A DNA stretch of 64,000 bases from Mesorhizobium sp. Its GTDB lineage: Bacteria > Pseudomonadota > Alphaproteobacteria > Rhizobiales > Rhizobiaceae. The translations under genes were made by a program, and so were the position numbers. This document shows, piece by piece, positions 17,331 through 26,899 of this stretch. The notes beneath the pieces were generated by a model, which did not search any database, was not told where the DNA came from, and worked only from the letters and a program-made list of their open reading frames with translations. The first letter of the stretch is position 1, and each line of letters starts with the position of its first letter. Location: contig SUGL01000006.1 of NCBI GenBank assembly GCA_004963905.1, positions 62,001 to 126,000 on the forward strand, in the 5' to 3' direction.

Positions 17331-17933
17331 TTATCCGGCCTCGAGCGCGGCCAGTGACCGTTGCACGTTCTTTCGGGCCTGCGCCTCGAACCGCCGCTGG
17401 AACTCGGCGGTATGGAAAATATGCGGGCGGGCCAGAAAACTCTTCAGCACCGCGGCGCGGCCGGCGCGCCACATCGGCTCCTCGACCCAGCCATATTCGC
17501 GCCGGACGGCCTTTTCATAGGCATCGAAGGCGCCCGGCTCGGCGCCAAGGATTGCCAGGTCCATGTCGAGGAACAGGGCTGCGTCGCTTGTCGCCTTCTC
17601 GTCGTCGAGCTGCGGCAACTGATGCGTGGCGGTGGCGTCGATCATCGCCACAATGCGGCTGAGACGCTCCGAGCTGACGCGGCCGGAAAGCTTTTGCTCC
17701 GCCAAGGCCGCGCTTTTGGCCTCGTTGTCCTTGGCGCGGCTGTCATAGATCGCGTCGTGGAACCAGATCGCCGCTTCGACGGCGTCGGGATCATGGAGCA
17801 GGCGTCGGCATTCTCCGGCCAAGGCCAGCATGGCCTCGACATGAGAGAGGTCGTGGTAATGCCTGTCCCCGGCCCCATAGAGCGCGGTAAGCTCGCGTTT
17901 CAGCGCTTCGTCGATCAAGGGTTCGTTTTCCAT
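17331..17933 (-). CDS. HD-superfamily metal-dependent phosphohydrolase-like protein
   Basis: The 200-residue protein resembles the predicted HD phosphohydrolases of COG4339. It has YHDLSHVEAML near residue 27 and the HD pair in IWFHDAIYD near residue 57, followed by a later DMDLAILG segment that could supply the last aspartate ligand. The substrate of this group is not known. It is convergent with the upstream hydrolase, with only 6 bp between the stops. Confidence 0.82.
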   Translation of the reverse strand: MENEPLIDEALKRELTALYGAGDRHYHDLSHVEAMLALAGECRRLLHDPDAVEAAIWFHDAIYDSRAKDNEAKSAALAEQKLSGRVSSERLSRIVAMIDATATHQLPQLDDEKATSDAALFLDMDLAILGAEPGAFDAYEKAVRREYGWVEEPMWRAGRAAVLKSFLARPHIFHTAEFQRRFEAQARKNVQRSLAALEAG

Positions 17934-18054
17934 TGCGGCTTGAATTTCCGTGAACCAAGTCCATTTGACAAAGCACTAAGGAAAATTGAGTTCAACCGTG
18001 CTACGATCTGGCCTATATGTGCCGCCGGATGAACGAGCAGGCCGGAGACCGTCG

Positions 18055-18906
18055 ATGAACAGCGTTACGATAGCCCGCCCCAGCATCATGGTGCAGCCGG
18101 TCGATCCGATCTGGCGCGCGATCCGCGACGAGGCGATGGAGGCGGTGAACCGCGACCCGCTGCTTGCCGCTTTCCTCTATTCGACCATCCTCAATCAGGA
18201 AAGCCTGGAAGAAGCGGTCATTCATCGGCTGGCCGAGCGCCTGGCACACCAGGACATCGGCTCCGACCTCATCCGGCAGACCTTCAAGGCGATGCTTGCC
18301 GACGATCCCGAGTGGAGCGGGACAGTTCGCGTCGACATCCAGGCCTATTACGACCGCGACCCGGCCTGCGACCGCTTCATCATGCCTGTGCTCTATTTCA
18401 AGGGCTTCCATGCCATCCAGACGCACCGGCTGGCGCATTGGCTGTGGAACCAGGGCCGCAGGGACTTCGCGCTCTACCTGCAGAGCCGCTCGTCCTCGGT
18501 GTTCCAGACCGACATCAATCCGGCCGCCCGCATCGGCAAGGGCATTTTCCTCGACCACGCCACCGGCCTGGTGGTCGGCCAGACGGCCGTCATCGAGGAC
18601 GATGTCTCGATCCTGCACGGCGTGACGCTCGGCGGCACCGGCAAGGCCAGCGGCGACCGCCATCCGAAGATCCGCCGCGGCGTGCTGATCGGCGCCGGCG
18701 CCAAGATCCTCGGCAATATCGAGATCGGCCACTGCTCGAAGATCGCGGCCGGCTCGGTGGTGCTGTCGCCAGTGCCGCACAACAAGACGGTCGCCGGCGT
18801 GCCGGCGCGCGTCGTCGGCGAGACCGGCTGCGACCAGCCTTCGCGGCAGATGGACCAGCTCCTGCCCTCGCAGACGATGGACCACGTCGTCAGCTTCGAC
18901 ATCTGA
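18055..18906 (+). CDS. cysE: Serine O-acetyltransferase
   Basis: The 283-residue enzyme acetylates L-serine with acetyl-CoA, the first step of cysteine synthesis. It has the N-terminal helical SAT domain (PIWRAIRDEA...ESLEEAVIHRLA), the catalytic stretch ILHGVTLGGTGK and the hexapeptide left-handed beta-helix. A C-terminal tail (about 35 residues) resembles the segment that contacts CysK in other CysE proteins and ends in isoleucine, as expected for that interaction. The start at 18055 has a GGAG site. Cysteine made here is the sulfur source for the SUF system later in the window. Confidence 0.93.
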   Translation: MNSVTIARPSIMVQPVDPIWRAIRDEAMEAVNRDPLLAAFLYSTILNQESLEEAVIHRLAERLAHQDIGSDLIRQTFKAMLADDPEWSGTVRVDIQAYYDRDPACDRFIMPVLYFKGFHAIQTHRLAHWLWNQGRRDFALYLQSRSSSVFQTDINPAARIGKGIFLDHATGLVVGQTAVIEDDVSILHGVTLGGTGKASGDRHPKIRRGVLIGAGAKILGNIEIGHCSKIAAGSVVLSPVPHNKTVAGVPARVVGETGCDQPSRQMDQLLPSQTMDHVVSFDI

Positions 18907-19052
18907 ATGCGGCAGGCATCGGCCGCGGCCGGAATCCGGCCGCCATTTCAGGTGCCGGTTGTCCCGTGTTATGCTGCCGGCTTGCCTTTACATCGCCATC
19001 GTCGGCGTGTCAGAAGCGCGTTCCAACGAACAGCCGCATTCGGAGAAGACTT

Positions 19053-19256
19053 TTGAAGCCGGACGAAATCAGAAAGCTGGACGCCTATTTCAAGCGCGTC
19101 TTCCAGAATCCCAAGCTGCAGGTGAAGGCGCGTCCGCGCAAGGAAGACTCGGCCGAGGTCTATGTCGGCGACGAGTTCCTCGGCATCGTCTTCAAGGACG
19201 AGGACGACGGCGACTACAATTTCTCGATGGCGATCCTCGACGTCGATCTGGCCTGA
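19053..19256 (+). CDS. DUF3126 family protein (TTG start)
   Basis: The 67-residue protein matches DUF3126: KPDEIRKLDAYFKR, the SAEVYVGDEFLG strand pair and the FSMAILDVDL end. It is a small alphaproteobacterial cytoplasmic protein of unknown function. No ATG is present at the expected start; TTG at 19053 lies 4-5 bases behind a GGAGAAG site (19042-19048), which settles it. Without allowing TTG the gene would be missed. Confidence 0.85.
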   Translation: MKPDEIRKLDAYFKRVFQNPKLQVKARPRKEDSAEVYVGDEFLGIVFKDEDDGDYNFSMAILDVDLA

Positions 19257-19267
19257 GCCGGAATTTT

Positions 19268-19318
19268 CGACCGGGACGGGAAGACGCCCGGTCGGACCTG
19301 CCCGGAGCAATTTGCTCC
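19268..19318. terminator. Bidirectional hairpin region between convergent genes
   Basis: Two inverted repeats lie between DUF3126 and the next, convergent gene. CGACCGGG (19268-19275) pairs with CCCGGTCG (19287-19294), and GGAGCAA (19304-19310) pairs with TTGCTCC (19312-19318). Neither has a long T-run, so a terminator role is inferred from position. Confidence 0.45.
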
Positions 19319-19911
19319 TAATCCACGCAGTGCCGCGGGATATGCACCCGCCGCCAGCTGGTCGAGCCTTCCCGCACCACCACCCGACGCGCCACCGTCC
19401 GGTATGAAGGCGGGATTTCGGTGATGCGCCGCTCTTCCGGGCGCACCAGCACCTCGCGGGCAACGCCTTCATATTCGGCCGGAAGGACGACGCGCCGGAC
19501 CCGCTCCGGCACGACGATGATGGTTTCGGCGACCCGCGCGTAGCGCGCCTTGCGCCATACCTTGCACAGCACCTTGCGGCCGTGGATGACGCGCCATTCC
19601 CAGGCATAGCCGCCATCATCCACCTTGACCGTGTGATAGACGGTGCGGGTGACGGCGGGCACCACTTCATAGCTGACGCGAGGCGGGGCGATCTGCTCCA
19701 GGCCTTCGCTAGTGCCGTAGATCGGCGGGTCATAGTCGACGAGCTGGCCGCCGGGGCTTACCATGACGTCTTCATAAACTGTGTCGTAGAGTGCCGGCCT
19801 ATGCACCGGCTCGTAGCATTCGAGCGCCCGGCCGCTGGCCGCAGTTTGCGAAACGGTGGCGAGCATTGCGAGGCTGGCCGAGGCGAGCGATGCGGAACGC
19901 TTGTAAGACAT
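19318..19911 (-). CDS. Secreted repeat-containing protein of unknown function
   Basis: The 197-residue protein has a signal peptide (cleavage likely after TAASG/RA region) and a chain of loosely repeated units with the pattern P-x2-Y-x-x-V-x-R-x-V-x-V, for example around VSYEVVPAVTRTVYHTV, AEYEGVAREVLV and PSYRTVARRVVV, followed by a TSWRRV motif. Similar tandem beta-rich repeats occur in exported alphaproteobacterial proteins with no known role. Two cysteines near the ends (CYE and HCVD) and a KVLCKVW cysteine could form disulfides. A GGGGGAA site supports the start. Confidence 0.7.
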   Translation of the reverse strand: MSYKRSASLASASLAMLATVSQTAASGRALECYEPVHRPALYDTVYEDVMVSPGGQLVDYDPPIYGTSEGLEQIAPPRVSYEVVPAVTRTVYHTVKVDDGGYAWEWRVIHGRKVLCKVWRKARYARVAETIIVVPERVRRVVLPAEYEGVAREVLVRPEERRITEIPPSYRTVARRVVVREGSTSWRRVHIPRHCVD

Positions 19912-20255
19912 GACATTCCCCCCGTTGAAAAAGGACGCCGGTTCAACGCAGGAGTGTATCGGAAGGTCCGCCCCCGGACAGGGATTTCGGGGCTTGTCGT
20001 TAAGCCGTGCGGTTAAGAAATTGCTACCGTGGCGGCCGGCTGTCGCCTAAGCACTTTGGATAGGGGCAGCGCTGGGCGCAACCGACAGCATTTCATCGGC
20101 TCGAGGCGCTTGATTCGACTTAACCAGATGGCTAGGAGGGGCGGCCTTGCGCTAGGGTGAGGCGGCATCCTATTTAGGATTTAACGATCCAGAACCGATT
20201 CCGCCCAATTGCTCGTGCTTTCGCTGCGCCGGAATCCATCCAACAAGGGTAGTCC
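19912..20255. other. Intergenic region upstream of clpP
   Basis: The 344 bp between the divergent 19318-19911 gene and clpP contain no credible reading frame. The only element I can support is the promoter-like pair at 20146-20175. A GGGTAG-type ribosome site (AAGGGTAG) lies just before the clpP ATG. Confidence 0.6.
20146..20175 (+). promoter_or_regulatory. Candidate clpP promoter
   Basis: CTTGCG (20146-20151) and CTATTT (20170-20175) are separated by 18 bp. This is close to the rhizobial sigma-70 pattern CTTGAC-N17-CTATAT, and the extended -10 (CCTATTTAGG) also resembles heat-shock sigma (RpoH) promoters of alphaproteobacteria. Transcription would start about 75 bp before clpP. Not tested. 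Confidence 0.4.
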
Positions 20256-20885
20256 ATGAAGAACCCCGTCGAAACCTACATGAACCTCGTTCCGATGGTG
20301 GTCGAACAGACCAATCGCGGCGAGCGCGCCTACGACATTTTCTCGCGCCTCTTGAAGGAACGCATCATATTCATCACCGGCCCGGTCGAAGACGGCATGG
20401 CGACGCTGGTTTGTGCACAGCTTTTGTTCCTCGAGGCGGAAAACCCCAAGAAGGAAATCAACCTCTACATCAACTCGCCGGGCGGTGTCGTCACCTCGGG
20501 CATGGCGATCTACGACACCATGCAGTTCATCAAGCCGGCGGTGTCGACGCTTTGCATCGGCCAGGCGGCCTCGATGGGCTCGCTGCTGCTTTGCGCCGGC
20601 CACAAGGACATGCGCTTTGCCACGCCGAACGCCCGCATCATGGTCCACCAGCCGTCAGGCGGGTTCCAGGGGCAGGCGTCGGACATCGAACGTCATGCAC
20701 AGGACATCATCAAGCTGAAGCGCCGCTTGAACGAGGTCTATGTCAAGCATACCGGCAAGAGCTATGACGAGATCGAACGGACACTCGACCGCGACCATTT
20801 CATGTCCGCCGACGAGGCCAAGGACTTTGGTCTGATAGACAAGGTCATCACGACGCGTGAGCTGGGCGAAACGGCCACCGCATAG
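20256..20885 (+). CDS. clpP: ATP-dependent Clp protease proteolytic subunit
   Basis: The 209-residue serine protease forms the double heptameric ClpP barrel and degrades proteins fed by ClpX or ClpA. The catalytic triad is visible as Ser106 (GQAASMGS), His131 (IMVHQP) and Asp180. Motifs INSPGG and [10 protein letters not shown] are canonical. It precedes clpX on the same strand with a 296-bp gap, so clpX may have its own promoter. Probably heat-responsive, judging from the family and the promoter shape. Confidence 0.97.
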   Translation: MKNPVETYMNLVPMVVEQTNRGERAYDIFSRLLKERIIFITGPVEDGMATLVCAQLLFLEAENPKKEINLYINSPGGVVTSGMAIYDTMQFIKPAVSTLCIGQAASMGSLLLCAGHKDMRFATPNARIMVHQPSGGFQGQASDIERHAQDIIKLKRRLNEVYVKHTGKSYDEIERTLDRDHFMSADEAKDFGLIDKVITTRELGETATA

Positions 20886-21181
20886 GCCCTGATTGGCAGC
20901 TGAATGGCGGGATAACGCGCTTTTGGCGCGGCTTGCGGCATTTCGGCCACAATTGCCTGTTCCCTCGAAGGCTGGGATTGCCTACGTTAAGGCTATGTTG
21001 ATTTTCGACGGCTTAGCTTTGCATGGGGTTGCTGCGAATCATTGTCGCGTTTTCTGATTTGTGTTTCGTACGGAATGCGCTGTGTGAGCCGGGACACTGG
21101 CGGTGGCGGATTGCCGCGATAGATTGGTGAGACGCCAATGCGGCCAGACCATCGGCGGGCAGGCGGTGAAAGGACAGAAAA

Positions 21182-22456
21182 ATGAGCAAGGTAAGCAACA
21201 ACGGCGGTGATTCAAAGAACACGCTCTATTGCTCGTTTTGCGGCAAAAGCCAGCACGAAGTGCGCAAGCTGATCGCCGGTCCGACCGTCTTCATCTGCGA
21301 TGAGTGCGTCGAACTCTGCATGGACATCATCCGCGAGGAGAACAAGACCTCGATGGTGAAGTCGCGCGAGGGCGTGCCGACCCCGCAGGAGATCCTCAAG
21401 GTCCTCGACGACTATGTCATCGGCCAGCCCTACGCCAAGCGGGTGCTGTCGGTTGCCGTGCATAACCACTACAAGCGCCTTGCGCATGCCGGCAAGAACA
21501 ACGACGTCGAGCTGGCGAAGTCGAACATCCTGCTGATCGGCCCGACCGGCTGCGGCAAGACGCTGCTGGCGCAGACGCTGGCTCGCATCATCGACGTGCC
21601 CTTCACCATGGCCGACGCCACGACGCTGACCGAGGCTGGTTATGTCGGCGAGGACGTCGAGAACATCATCCTGAAGCTGTTGCAGTCGGCCGACTACAAT
21701 GTCGAGCGCGCCCAGCGCGGCATCGTCTATATCGACGAGATCGACAAGATCTCGCGCAAGTCGGACAATCCCTCGATCACCCGCGACGTGTCGGGCGAAG
21801 GCGTGCAGCAGGCGCTTCTGAAGATCATGGAAGGCACGGTCGCTTCCGTGCCGCCACAGGGCGGCCGCAAGCACCCGCAGCAGGAATTCCTGCAGGTCGA
21901 CACCGCCAACATCCTGTTCATCTGCGGCGGCGCATTCGCAGGTCTCGACAAGATCATCTCGGATCGCGGCCGCAAGACCTCGATCGGGTTCGGCGCCACC
22001 GTGGCTTCGCCCGAGGATCGGCGCACCGGCGACCTGTTCCGCCAGGTCGAGCCCGAGGATCTGCTGAAATTCGGCCTAATTCCGGAATTCGTCGGCCGCC
22101 TGCCGGTTCTGGCGACGCTGGAAGATCTCGACGAGCCGGCGCTGATCCAGATCCTGACCGAGCCGAAGAACGCGCTGGTCAAGCAGTATCAGCGGCTGTT
22201 CGAAATGGAAAACGTCGACCTGACCTTCCACGAGAACGCGCTGTCGGCGATCGCCAAGCGCGCCATCGAGCGCAAGACCGGCGCCCGCGGCCTGCGTTCC
22301 ATCATGGAAGCAATCCTGCTCGACACGATGTTCGAGCTTCCTGCGCTGGAAGGCGTGCGCGAAGTCGTGATCTCGGAAGAGGTGGTCTCCGGCAACGCCC
22401 GGCCGCTCTATATCTATTCCGAGCAGAAGGAAAAGAAGGGCAACGTCAGCGCCTAA
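21182..22456 (+). CDS. clpX: ATP-dependent Clp protease ATP-binding subunit ClpX
   Basis: The 424-residue AAA+ unfoldase delivers tagged substrates to ClpP. An N-terminal zinc-binding domain shows CSFCGK and CDECVELC; the AAA+ core has Walker A GPTGCGKT, Walker [11 protein letters not shown], the pore loop GYVGEDVEN and sensor 2 region GARGLRS. The ClpP-docking loop IGFGA is present. An AGGACAG-like site precedes the start at 21182. Length and all motifs are normal. In alphaproteobacteria ClpXP also controls cell-cycle regulator turnover (family knowledge). Confidence 0.97.
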   Translation: MSKVSNNGGDSKNTLYCSFCGKSQHEVRKLIAGPTVFICDECVELCMDIIREENKTSMVKSREGVPTPQEILKVLDDYVIGQPYAKRVLSVAVHNHYKRLAHAGKNNDVELAKSNILLIGPTGCGKTLLAQTLARIIDVPFTMADATTLTEAGYVGEDVENIILKLLQSADYNVERAQRGIVYIDEIDKISRKSDNPSITRDVSGEGVQQALLKIMEGTVASVPPQGGRKHPQQEFLQVDTANILFICGGAFAGLDKIISDRGRKTSIGFGATVASPEDRRTGDLFRQVEPEDLLKFGLIPEFVGRLPVLATLEDLDEPALIQILTEPKNALVKQYQRLFEMENVDLTFHENALSAIAKRAIERKTGARGLRSIMEAILLDTMFELPALEGVREVVISEEVVSGNARPLYIYSEQKEKKGNVSA

Positions 22457-22486
22457 GATGACAGCTGATCGGCAATTTTTTCATGG

Positions 22487-22511
22487 AACGGCGCCCGTGC
22501 GGCGCCGTTTT
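22487..22511 (+). terminator. Rho-independent terminator after clpX
   Basis: A nine-base stem AACGGCGCC (22487-22495) and GGCGCCGTT (22501-22509) with loop CGTGC is followed by a short T-run. It lies about 30 bp after the clpX stop and separates clpX from lon. Confidence 0.75.
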
Positions 22512-22731
22512 GCTGTGAGGGATGTGCCGCCTGGTGATGGAGCGAGTGAGCGGACCATGTTAACCCTTGATCTTTGCTCCGCCCGCATCCACCTAACAGC
22601 GGAAGGCCGAAGCGCCGAATTCTGTGCTGTAAAACTCCCGTCACAAACGGTGGTAGGCGGAACGACACTCGGTCGTTAATATGAGATTCGCGGTTGGCTC
22701 AATTAGCGGCCGCGACATGAAAGGTTGGACA

Positions 22732-25143
22732 ATGGCCAAGATATCCAAGTCTTCCGGCGACGGCGTTTTCGCGGTCCTCCCACTGCGCGATATCGTCGTG
22801 TTCCCGCACATGATCGTTCCGCTCTTCGTGGGCCGTGAAAAGTCGATCAAGGCGCTGGAAGAAGTGATGGGGCAGGAAAAGCAGATCCTGCTTGCCACCC
22901 AGATGAACGCAGCCGACGACGATCCCGAGCCCGATGCCATTTTCGACATCGGCACGCTCGCCAATGTGCTGCAGCTCCTGAAGCTGCCCGACGGCACCGT
23001 GAAGGTGCTGGTCGAGGGTGCCTCGCGCGCCAAGATCGTCTCGTTCACCGACCGTGCCGATTTCCACGAGGCCCGCGCCACGGCGCTGGTCGAGCCGGAG
23101 GAGGAAGAGGTCGAGATCGAGGCGCTTGCCCGCTCGGTCGTCACCGACTTCGAAAATTACGTCAAGCTGAACAAGAAGATCTCGCCTGAAGTGGTGGGTG
23201 CCGCCAGCCAGATCGACGACTATTCCAAGCTCGCCGACACGGTTGCCTCGCATCTCGCCATCAAGATCCCCGAGAAGCAGGAGATGCTCGCCACGCTCTC
23301 CGTCAAGGAGCGCCTCGAGAAGGCGATGGGCTTCATGGAGGCCGAGATCTCGGTGCTCCAGGTGGAAAAGCGCATCCGCTCGCGCGTGAAGCGCCAGATG
23401 GAGAAGACGCAGCGCGAGTACTACCTCAACGAGCAGATGAAGGCGATCCAGAAGGAGCTCGGCGAGGGCGAGGACGGCCGCGACGAGGCCGCCGAGATCG
23501 AGGCGCGCATCAAGAAGACCAAGCTTTCCAAGGAGGCCCGCGAGAAGGCGGAAGCCGAATTGAAGAAGCTGCGGTCGATGTCGCCGATGTCGGCTGAATC
23601 CACGGTCGTGCGCAATTATCTCGACTGGCTGCTGTCGATCCCGTGGGGCAAGAACTCCAAGGTCAAGCATGACCTCGCCTTCGCGCAGGATGTGCTCGAC
23701 GCGGATCACTTCGGCCTCGACAAGGTCAAGGAGCGCATCGTCGAGTATCTCGCCGTGCAGAGCCGGCAGAAGAAGCTGAAGGGACCGATCCTGTGCCTCG
23801 TCGGCCCGCCCGGCGTCGGCAAGACCTCGCTCGGCAAGTCTATCGCCAAGGCGACCGGCCGCGAGTTCATCCGCATGGCGCTCGGCGGCGTGCGCGACGA
23901 GGCGGAGATCCGTGGCCACCGGCGGACCTATATCGGCTCGATGCCCGGCAAGGTCATCCAGTCGATGAAGAAGGCCAAGAAGTCCAACCCGCTCTTCCTG
24001 CTCGACGAGATCGACAAGATGGGCCAGGACTTCCGCGGCGATCCGTCGTCGGCCCTGCTCGAGGTGCTCGATCCGGAGCAGAACTCGACGTTCATGGACC
24101 ATTACCTCGAGGTCGAGTACGACCTGTCGAGCGTGATGTTCGTGACGACGGCGAACACGTTGAACATCCCTGCGCCTTTGATGGACCGCATGGAGATCAT
24201 CCGTATCGCTGGTTATACCGAGGACGAGAAGATCGAGATCGCCAAGCGTCACCTGATGCCCAAGGTGATCCGCGATCACGCGCTGCAGCCGAACGAGTTC
24301 TCGGTCGGTGAGGACGCGATCCGCGGCATCATCCAGACCTACACAAGGGAAGCCGGCGTGCGCAGCCTGGAGCGCGAGCTGATGAAGCTCGGGCGCAAGG
24401 CGGTGACCGAGATCCTGAGGACGAAGAAGAAGGCGGTGAAGATCACGGCGGACAACCTTGCCGATTATCTCGGCGTTCCGCGCTTCCGCTTCGGTCAGGT
24501 CGAGGCCGACGATCAGGTCGGTGTCGTCACCGGTCTGGCCTGGACGGAAGTCGGCGGCGAGCTGCTGACGGTCGAAGGCGTCATGATGCCCGGCAAGGGC
24601 CGCATGACGGTGACCGGCAACCTGCGCGACGTGATGAAGGAATCGATCTCGGCGGCGGCTTCTTACGTTCGCTCGCGGGCCATCGATTTCGGCATCGAGC
24701 CGCCGCTGTTCGACAAGCGCGACATCCACGTCCACGTGCCGGAGGGCGCGACGCCCAAGGACGGCCCGTCGGCGGGTGTGGCGATGGTGACGGCGATCGT
24801 GTCGGTGCTCACCGGCATTCCGGTCCGCGCCGATGTGGCGATGACCGGCGAGGTGACGCTGCGCGGCAGGGTGCTGCCGATCGGCGGCCTGAAGGAGAAG
24901 CTGCTTGCCGCGCTGCGCGGCGGCATCAAGAAGGTGCTGATCCCGGAAGACAACGCCAAAGACCTGGCGGAGATTCCGGACAATGTGAAGAACAACATGG
25001 AGATCATTCCGGTCTCGCGGGTCGGCGAGGTGCTGAGGCACGCGCTGGTCAAGATGCCGGAGCCGATCGAATGGGTCGAGCCGGTGAATCCGCCGGCCGG
25101 CGTGGATGCTGGCGACGACGCCGGCAAGTCGCTTGCACATTAG
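22732..25143 (+). CDS. lon: Endopeptidase La (Lon protease)
   Basis: The 803-residue ATP-dependent protease degrades misfolded and regulatory proteins. It has the N-terminal LAN domain ([17 protein letters not shown]), a coiled-coil segment around residues 215-290, Walker [10 protein letters not shown], Walker [11 protein letters not shown] and the C-terminal Ser-Lys protease domain with Ser680 in DGPSAG and the lysine in GGLKEK (about 721-723). The start at 22732 is preferred over 22681 because the family begins with a few residues before VLPLRD and AAAGG lies upstream. A strong terminator follows. Confidence 0.97.
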   Translation: MAKISKSSGDGVFAVLPLRDIVVFPHMIVPLFVGREKSIKALEEVMGQEKQILLATQMNAADDDPEPDAIFDIGTLANVLQLLKLPDGTVKVLVEGASRAKIVSFTDRADFHEARATALVEPEEEEVEIEALARSVVTDFENYVKLNKKISPEVVGAASQIDDYSKLADTVASHLAIKIPEKQEMLATLSVKERLEKAMGFMEAEISVLQVEKRIRSRVKRQMEKTQREYYLNEQMKAIQKELGEGEDGRDEAAEIEARIKKTKLSKEAREKAEAELKKLRSMSPMSAESTVVRNYLDWLLSIPWGKNSKVKHDLAFAQDVLDADHFGLDKVKERIVEYLAVQSRQKKLKGPILCLVGPPGVGKTSLGKSIAKATGREFIRMALGGVRDEAEIRGHRRTYIGSMPGKVIQSMKKAKKSNPLFLLDEIDKMGQDFRGDPSSALLEVLDPEQNSTFMDHYLEVEYDLSSVMFVTTANTLNIPAPLMDRMEIIRIAGYTEDEKIEIAKRHLMPKVIRDHALQPNEFSVGEDAIRGIIQTYTREAGVRSLERELMKLGRKAVTEILRTKKKAVKITADNLADYLGVPRFRFGQVEADDQVGVVTGLAWTEVGGELLTVEGVMMPGKGRMTVTGNLRDVMKESISAAASYVRSRAIDFGIEPPLFDKRDIHVHVPEGATPKDGPSAGVAMVTAIVSVLTGIPVRADVAMTGEVTLRGRVLPIGGLKEKLLAALRGGIKKVLIPEDNAKDLAEIPDNVKNNMEIIPVSRVGEVLRHALVKMPEPIEWVEPVNPPAGVDAGDDAGKSLAH

Positions 25144-25175
25144 CATTTTCTAACATTGCGACGCACAAAGAGAGA

Positions 25176-25199
25176 GCCGGGCTTCCAGCCCGGCTTTTT
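25176..25199 (+). terminator. Rho-independent terminator after lon
   Basis: A perfect eight-base stem GCCGGGCT/AGCCCGGC (25176-25183, 25187-25194) with a three-base loop is followed by TTTTT. It stands about 30 bp after the lon stop. Confidence 0.9.
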
Positions 25200-25254
25200 C
25201 ATGTGAAAAATCTCCGAAAAAGTGGAAAAAAGCCCGGAATTCCGCGGTTTTCGG

Positions 25255-25283
25255 CTTGGGTTCCGGAACGCTTCTTTCTAAAG
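25255..25283 (+). promoter_or_regulatory. Candidate hupB promoter
   Basis: CTTGGG (25255-25260) and CTAAAG (25278-25283) are 17 bp apart, matching four bases of each half of the rhizobial sigma-70 consensus. It lies between the lon terminator and the HU gene, in the position expected for a separate hupB promoter. Confidence 0.45.
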
Positions 25284-25339
25284 TCCGTTTCCTGCCGGAT
25301 GAGTCGTACGTTCCGGTTTTCTCATGGAAGGGAATTTTG

Positions 25340-25612
25340 ATGAACAAGAACGAACTGGTGTCCGCTGTCGCCGACTCCGCAAGCATTTCGAAGGCTGATG
25401 CGCAGTCTGCCGTCGATGCGGTGTTCTCCGTGATCACTGGCGAACTGAAGAAGGGCGGCGATGTCCGGCTTGTCGGCTTCGGAAATTTCACCGTGTCAAA
25501 ACGCGCTGCTTCGACCGGCCGCAACCCGCAGACCGGCGCGGAAGTGAAGATTCCGGCGCGCACCGTGCCGAAGTTCTCGGCTGGCAAGGGCCTCAAGGAC
25601 GCGGTCAACTAA
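25340..25612 (+). CDS. hupB: DNA-binding protein HU
   Basis: The 90-residue nucleoid protein bends DNA as a dimer. It has the HU N-terminal helices (MNKNELVSAVA), GDVRLVGFGNF, the beta-arm TGRNPQTG with its conserved proline, and the C-terminal FSAGKGLKDAVN helix. The ATG at 25340 is favoured by an AAGGGAA site and family start. The order lon-hupB is common in proteobacteria. A very strong terminator follows. Confidence 0.97.
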   Translation: MNKNELVSAVADSASISKADAQSAVDAVFSVITGELKKGGDVRLVGFGNFTVSKRAASTGRNPQTGAEVKIPARTVPKFSAGKGLKDAVN

Positions 25613-25631
25613 GACCTTTTTCTTTAAGCGC

Positions 25632-25664
25632 AGAAGAGCCGGGCTTGCCCGGCTCTTCTTTTTT
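25632..25664 (+). terminator. Rho-independent terminator after hupB
   Basis: A perfect 12-base stem (AGAAGAGCCGGG at 25632-25643; inverse at 25648-25659), loop CTTG, then a T-run to 25664. It is the strongest terminator in the window and also faces the convergent aldo/keto reductase gene. Confidence 0.93.
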
Positions 25665-25690
25665 GTGCCCCGCGTCCGCAGGGCGTGCGT

Positions 25691-26713
25691 TCAGCCGGTC
25701 GGCGCGTCGGCGCGCATCAGTCCTTCCTGCTTGAGATCCGCCCACAAGGCCGCCGGAATCTTGACGTCGAGCAGCGCGCGGTTGCTTTCGACCTCTGCCG
25801 GCCTTTGGCCGCCAGGGATCACCGACATCACGCTAGGATGCTGCAGCGGGAATTGCAGTGCCGCCTCGATCAGCCGCACGTCATGGCGCTGGCAGACCGC
25901 CTCGATGAGCGCCACGCGGTCGAGTATGGCTTGCGGCGCCTCGGTGTAGTTGTAGAAGGCACCTGGTTTCGGCCCCGTCGCCAGGATACCGGAATTGTAA
26001 GGACCGCCGAGAACGATGCCGATGCCGCGCTTCTCGCAGAGCGGCAGGAAGGTGGCCAACGCTTCCTGCTCGAGCAGCGTGTAACGGCCGGCGAGCAGGA
26101 AGAGGTCGAAATCGCCGCGCTCGGCGAGCGTCTGGCAGACCTGCCATTCGTTGATGCCGCCGCCGAAGGCCTTGATCACACCCTGGTCGCGCAGCGAAAG
26201 CAGTGCGTAATAGCCCGAGGACATGAACTCCTCGATGCGCCGGTCTGACGCCTCCTTGCTGCCGTGGGTGAAGATGTCGACATCGTGCACATAGAGGATG
26301 TCGATGCGGTCGACGCCGAGACGCTCCAGCGATGCCTCGAAGGAACGCATCACGCCGTCATAGCTGTAGTCGTAGACTTCCCGGCGCGAGGGCGTGTCGA
26401 AGAACTTGCCGATGCCGGTGCGCTGGTCGGGCGCAGAGACGTGCATGAGGCGGCCGACCTTGCTCGACAGCACATAGTCGTCACGCTTCTTGCCGCGCAG
26501 GAACGGGTTGAGCCGGGTTTCCGAGAGGCCGAGGCCGTAGAGCGGAGCGGTGTCGAAGTAGCGGCAGCCGGTCTTCCATGCCGCCTCCAGCGTGGCATTG
26601 GCATCCTCATCGGAGACGGCGCGGTAGAGATTGCCGAGCGGCGCGGTGCCGAAGCCAAGCTCGGTGAAGGTGATGCCGCCATTGCCGATGCGGTCGAAAT
26701 GCCGTGTCTTCAT
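25691..26713 (-). CDS. Aldo/keto reductase, aldose 1-dehydrogenase-like
   Basis: The 340-residue enzyme belongs to the aldo/keto reductases related to D-threo-aldose (L-fucose) 1-dehydrogenase and pyridoxal 4-dehydrogenase. It shows ELGFGTAPLGNLY, the active-site YFDTAPLYG with Asp and Tyr, the lysine in LSSKVG and the ILYVHDVD strand. The start at 26713 fits homologs; 26746 is an in-frame alternative, and neither has a good ribosome site. It is divergent from the SIS gene. Together with the nearby FucU-like mutarotase it suggests oxidation of an aldose, which is inference. Confidence 0.8.
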   Translation of the reverse strand: MKTRHFDRIGNGGITFTELGFGTAPLGNLYRAVSDEDANATLEAAWKTGCRYFDTAPLYGLGLSETRLNPFLRGKKRDDYVLSSKVGRLMHVSAPDQRTGIGKFFDTPSRREVYDYSYDGVMRSFEASLERLGVDRIDILYVHDVDIFTHGSKEASDRRIEEFMSSGYYALLSLRDQGVIKAFGGGINEWQVCQTLAERGDFDLFLLAGRYTLLEQEALATFLPLCEKRGIGIVLGGPYNSGILATGPKPGAFYNYTEAPQAILDRVALIEAVCQRHDVRLIEAALQFPLQHPSVMSVIPGGQRPAEVESNRALLDVKIPAALWADLKQEGLMRADAPTG

Positions 26714-26832
26714 AGCCTCAATGTCCCGGATCGATTTGTCTGACATGACACTATCACGCCGCTGGCACAGCAAAAGCACCGAGGCTCGTTGGACAGCAAT
26801 TTTCGCGGTGATAGCATGAACAAAAACAAGTG

Positions 26833-26844
26833 TTTCGTACGAAA
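26833..26844. promoter_or_regulatory. Perfect palindromic operator candidate
   Basis: TTTCGTACGAAA is a perfect 12-bp palindrome in the 186-bp gap between the divergent aldo/keto reductase and SIS genes, 56 bp before the SIS start. Its centre is TA, so it is not a typical LacI site. No regulator gene is adjacent. Confidence 0.4.
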
Positions 26845-26899
26845 AGCGATCGCAACGCCGCAAGCCTAGTCAAGCCTCGGCAGAATGGGATGAGCCGTC

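Noticed and set aside
22699..25146. An 815-codon open frame on the minus strand opposite lon
   Set aside because: It mirrors lon codon bias: the protein is rich in Arg, His and Asp repeats with no domain, and lon itself is unmistakable.
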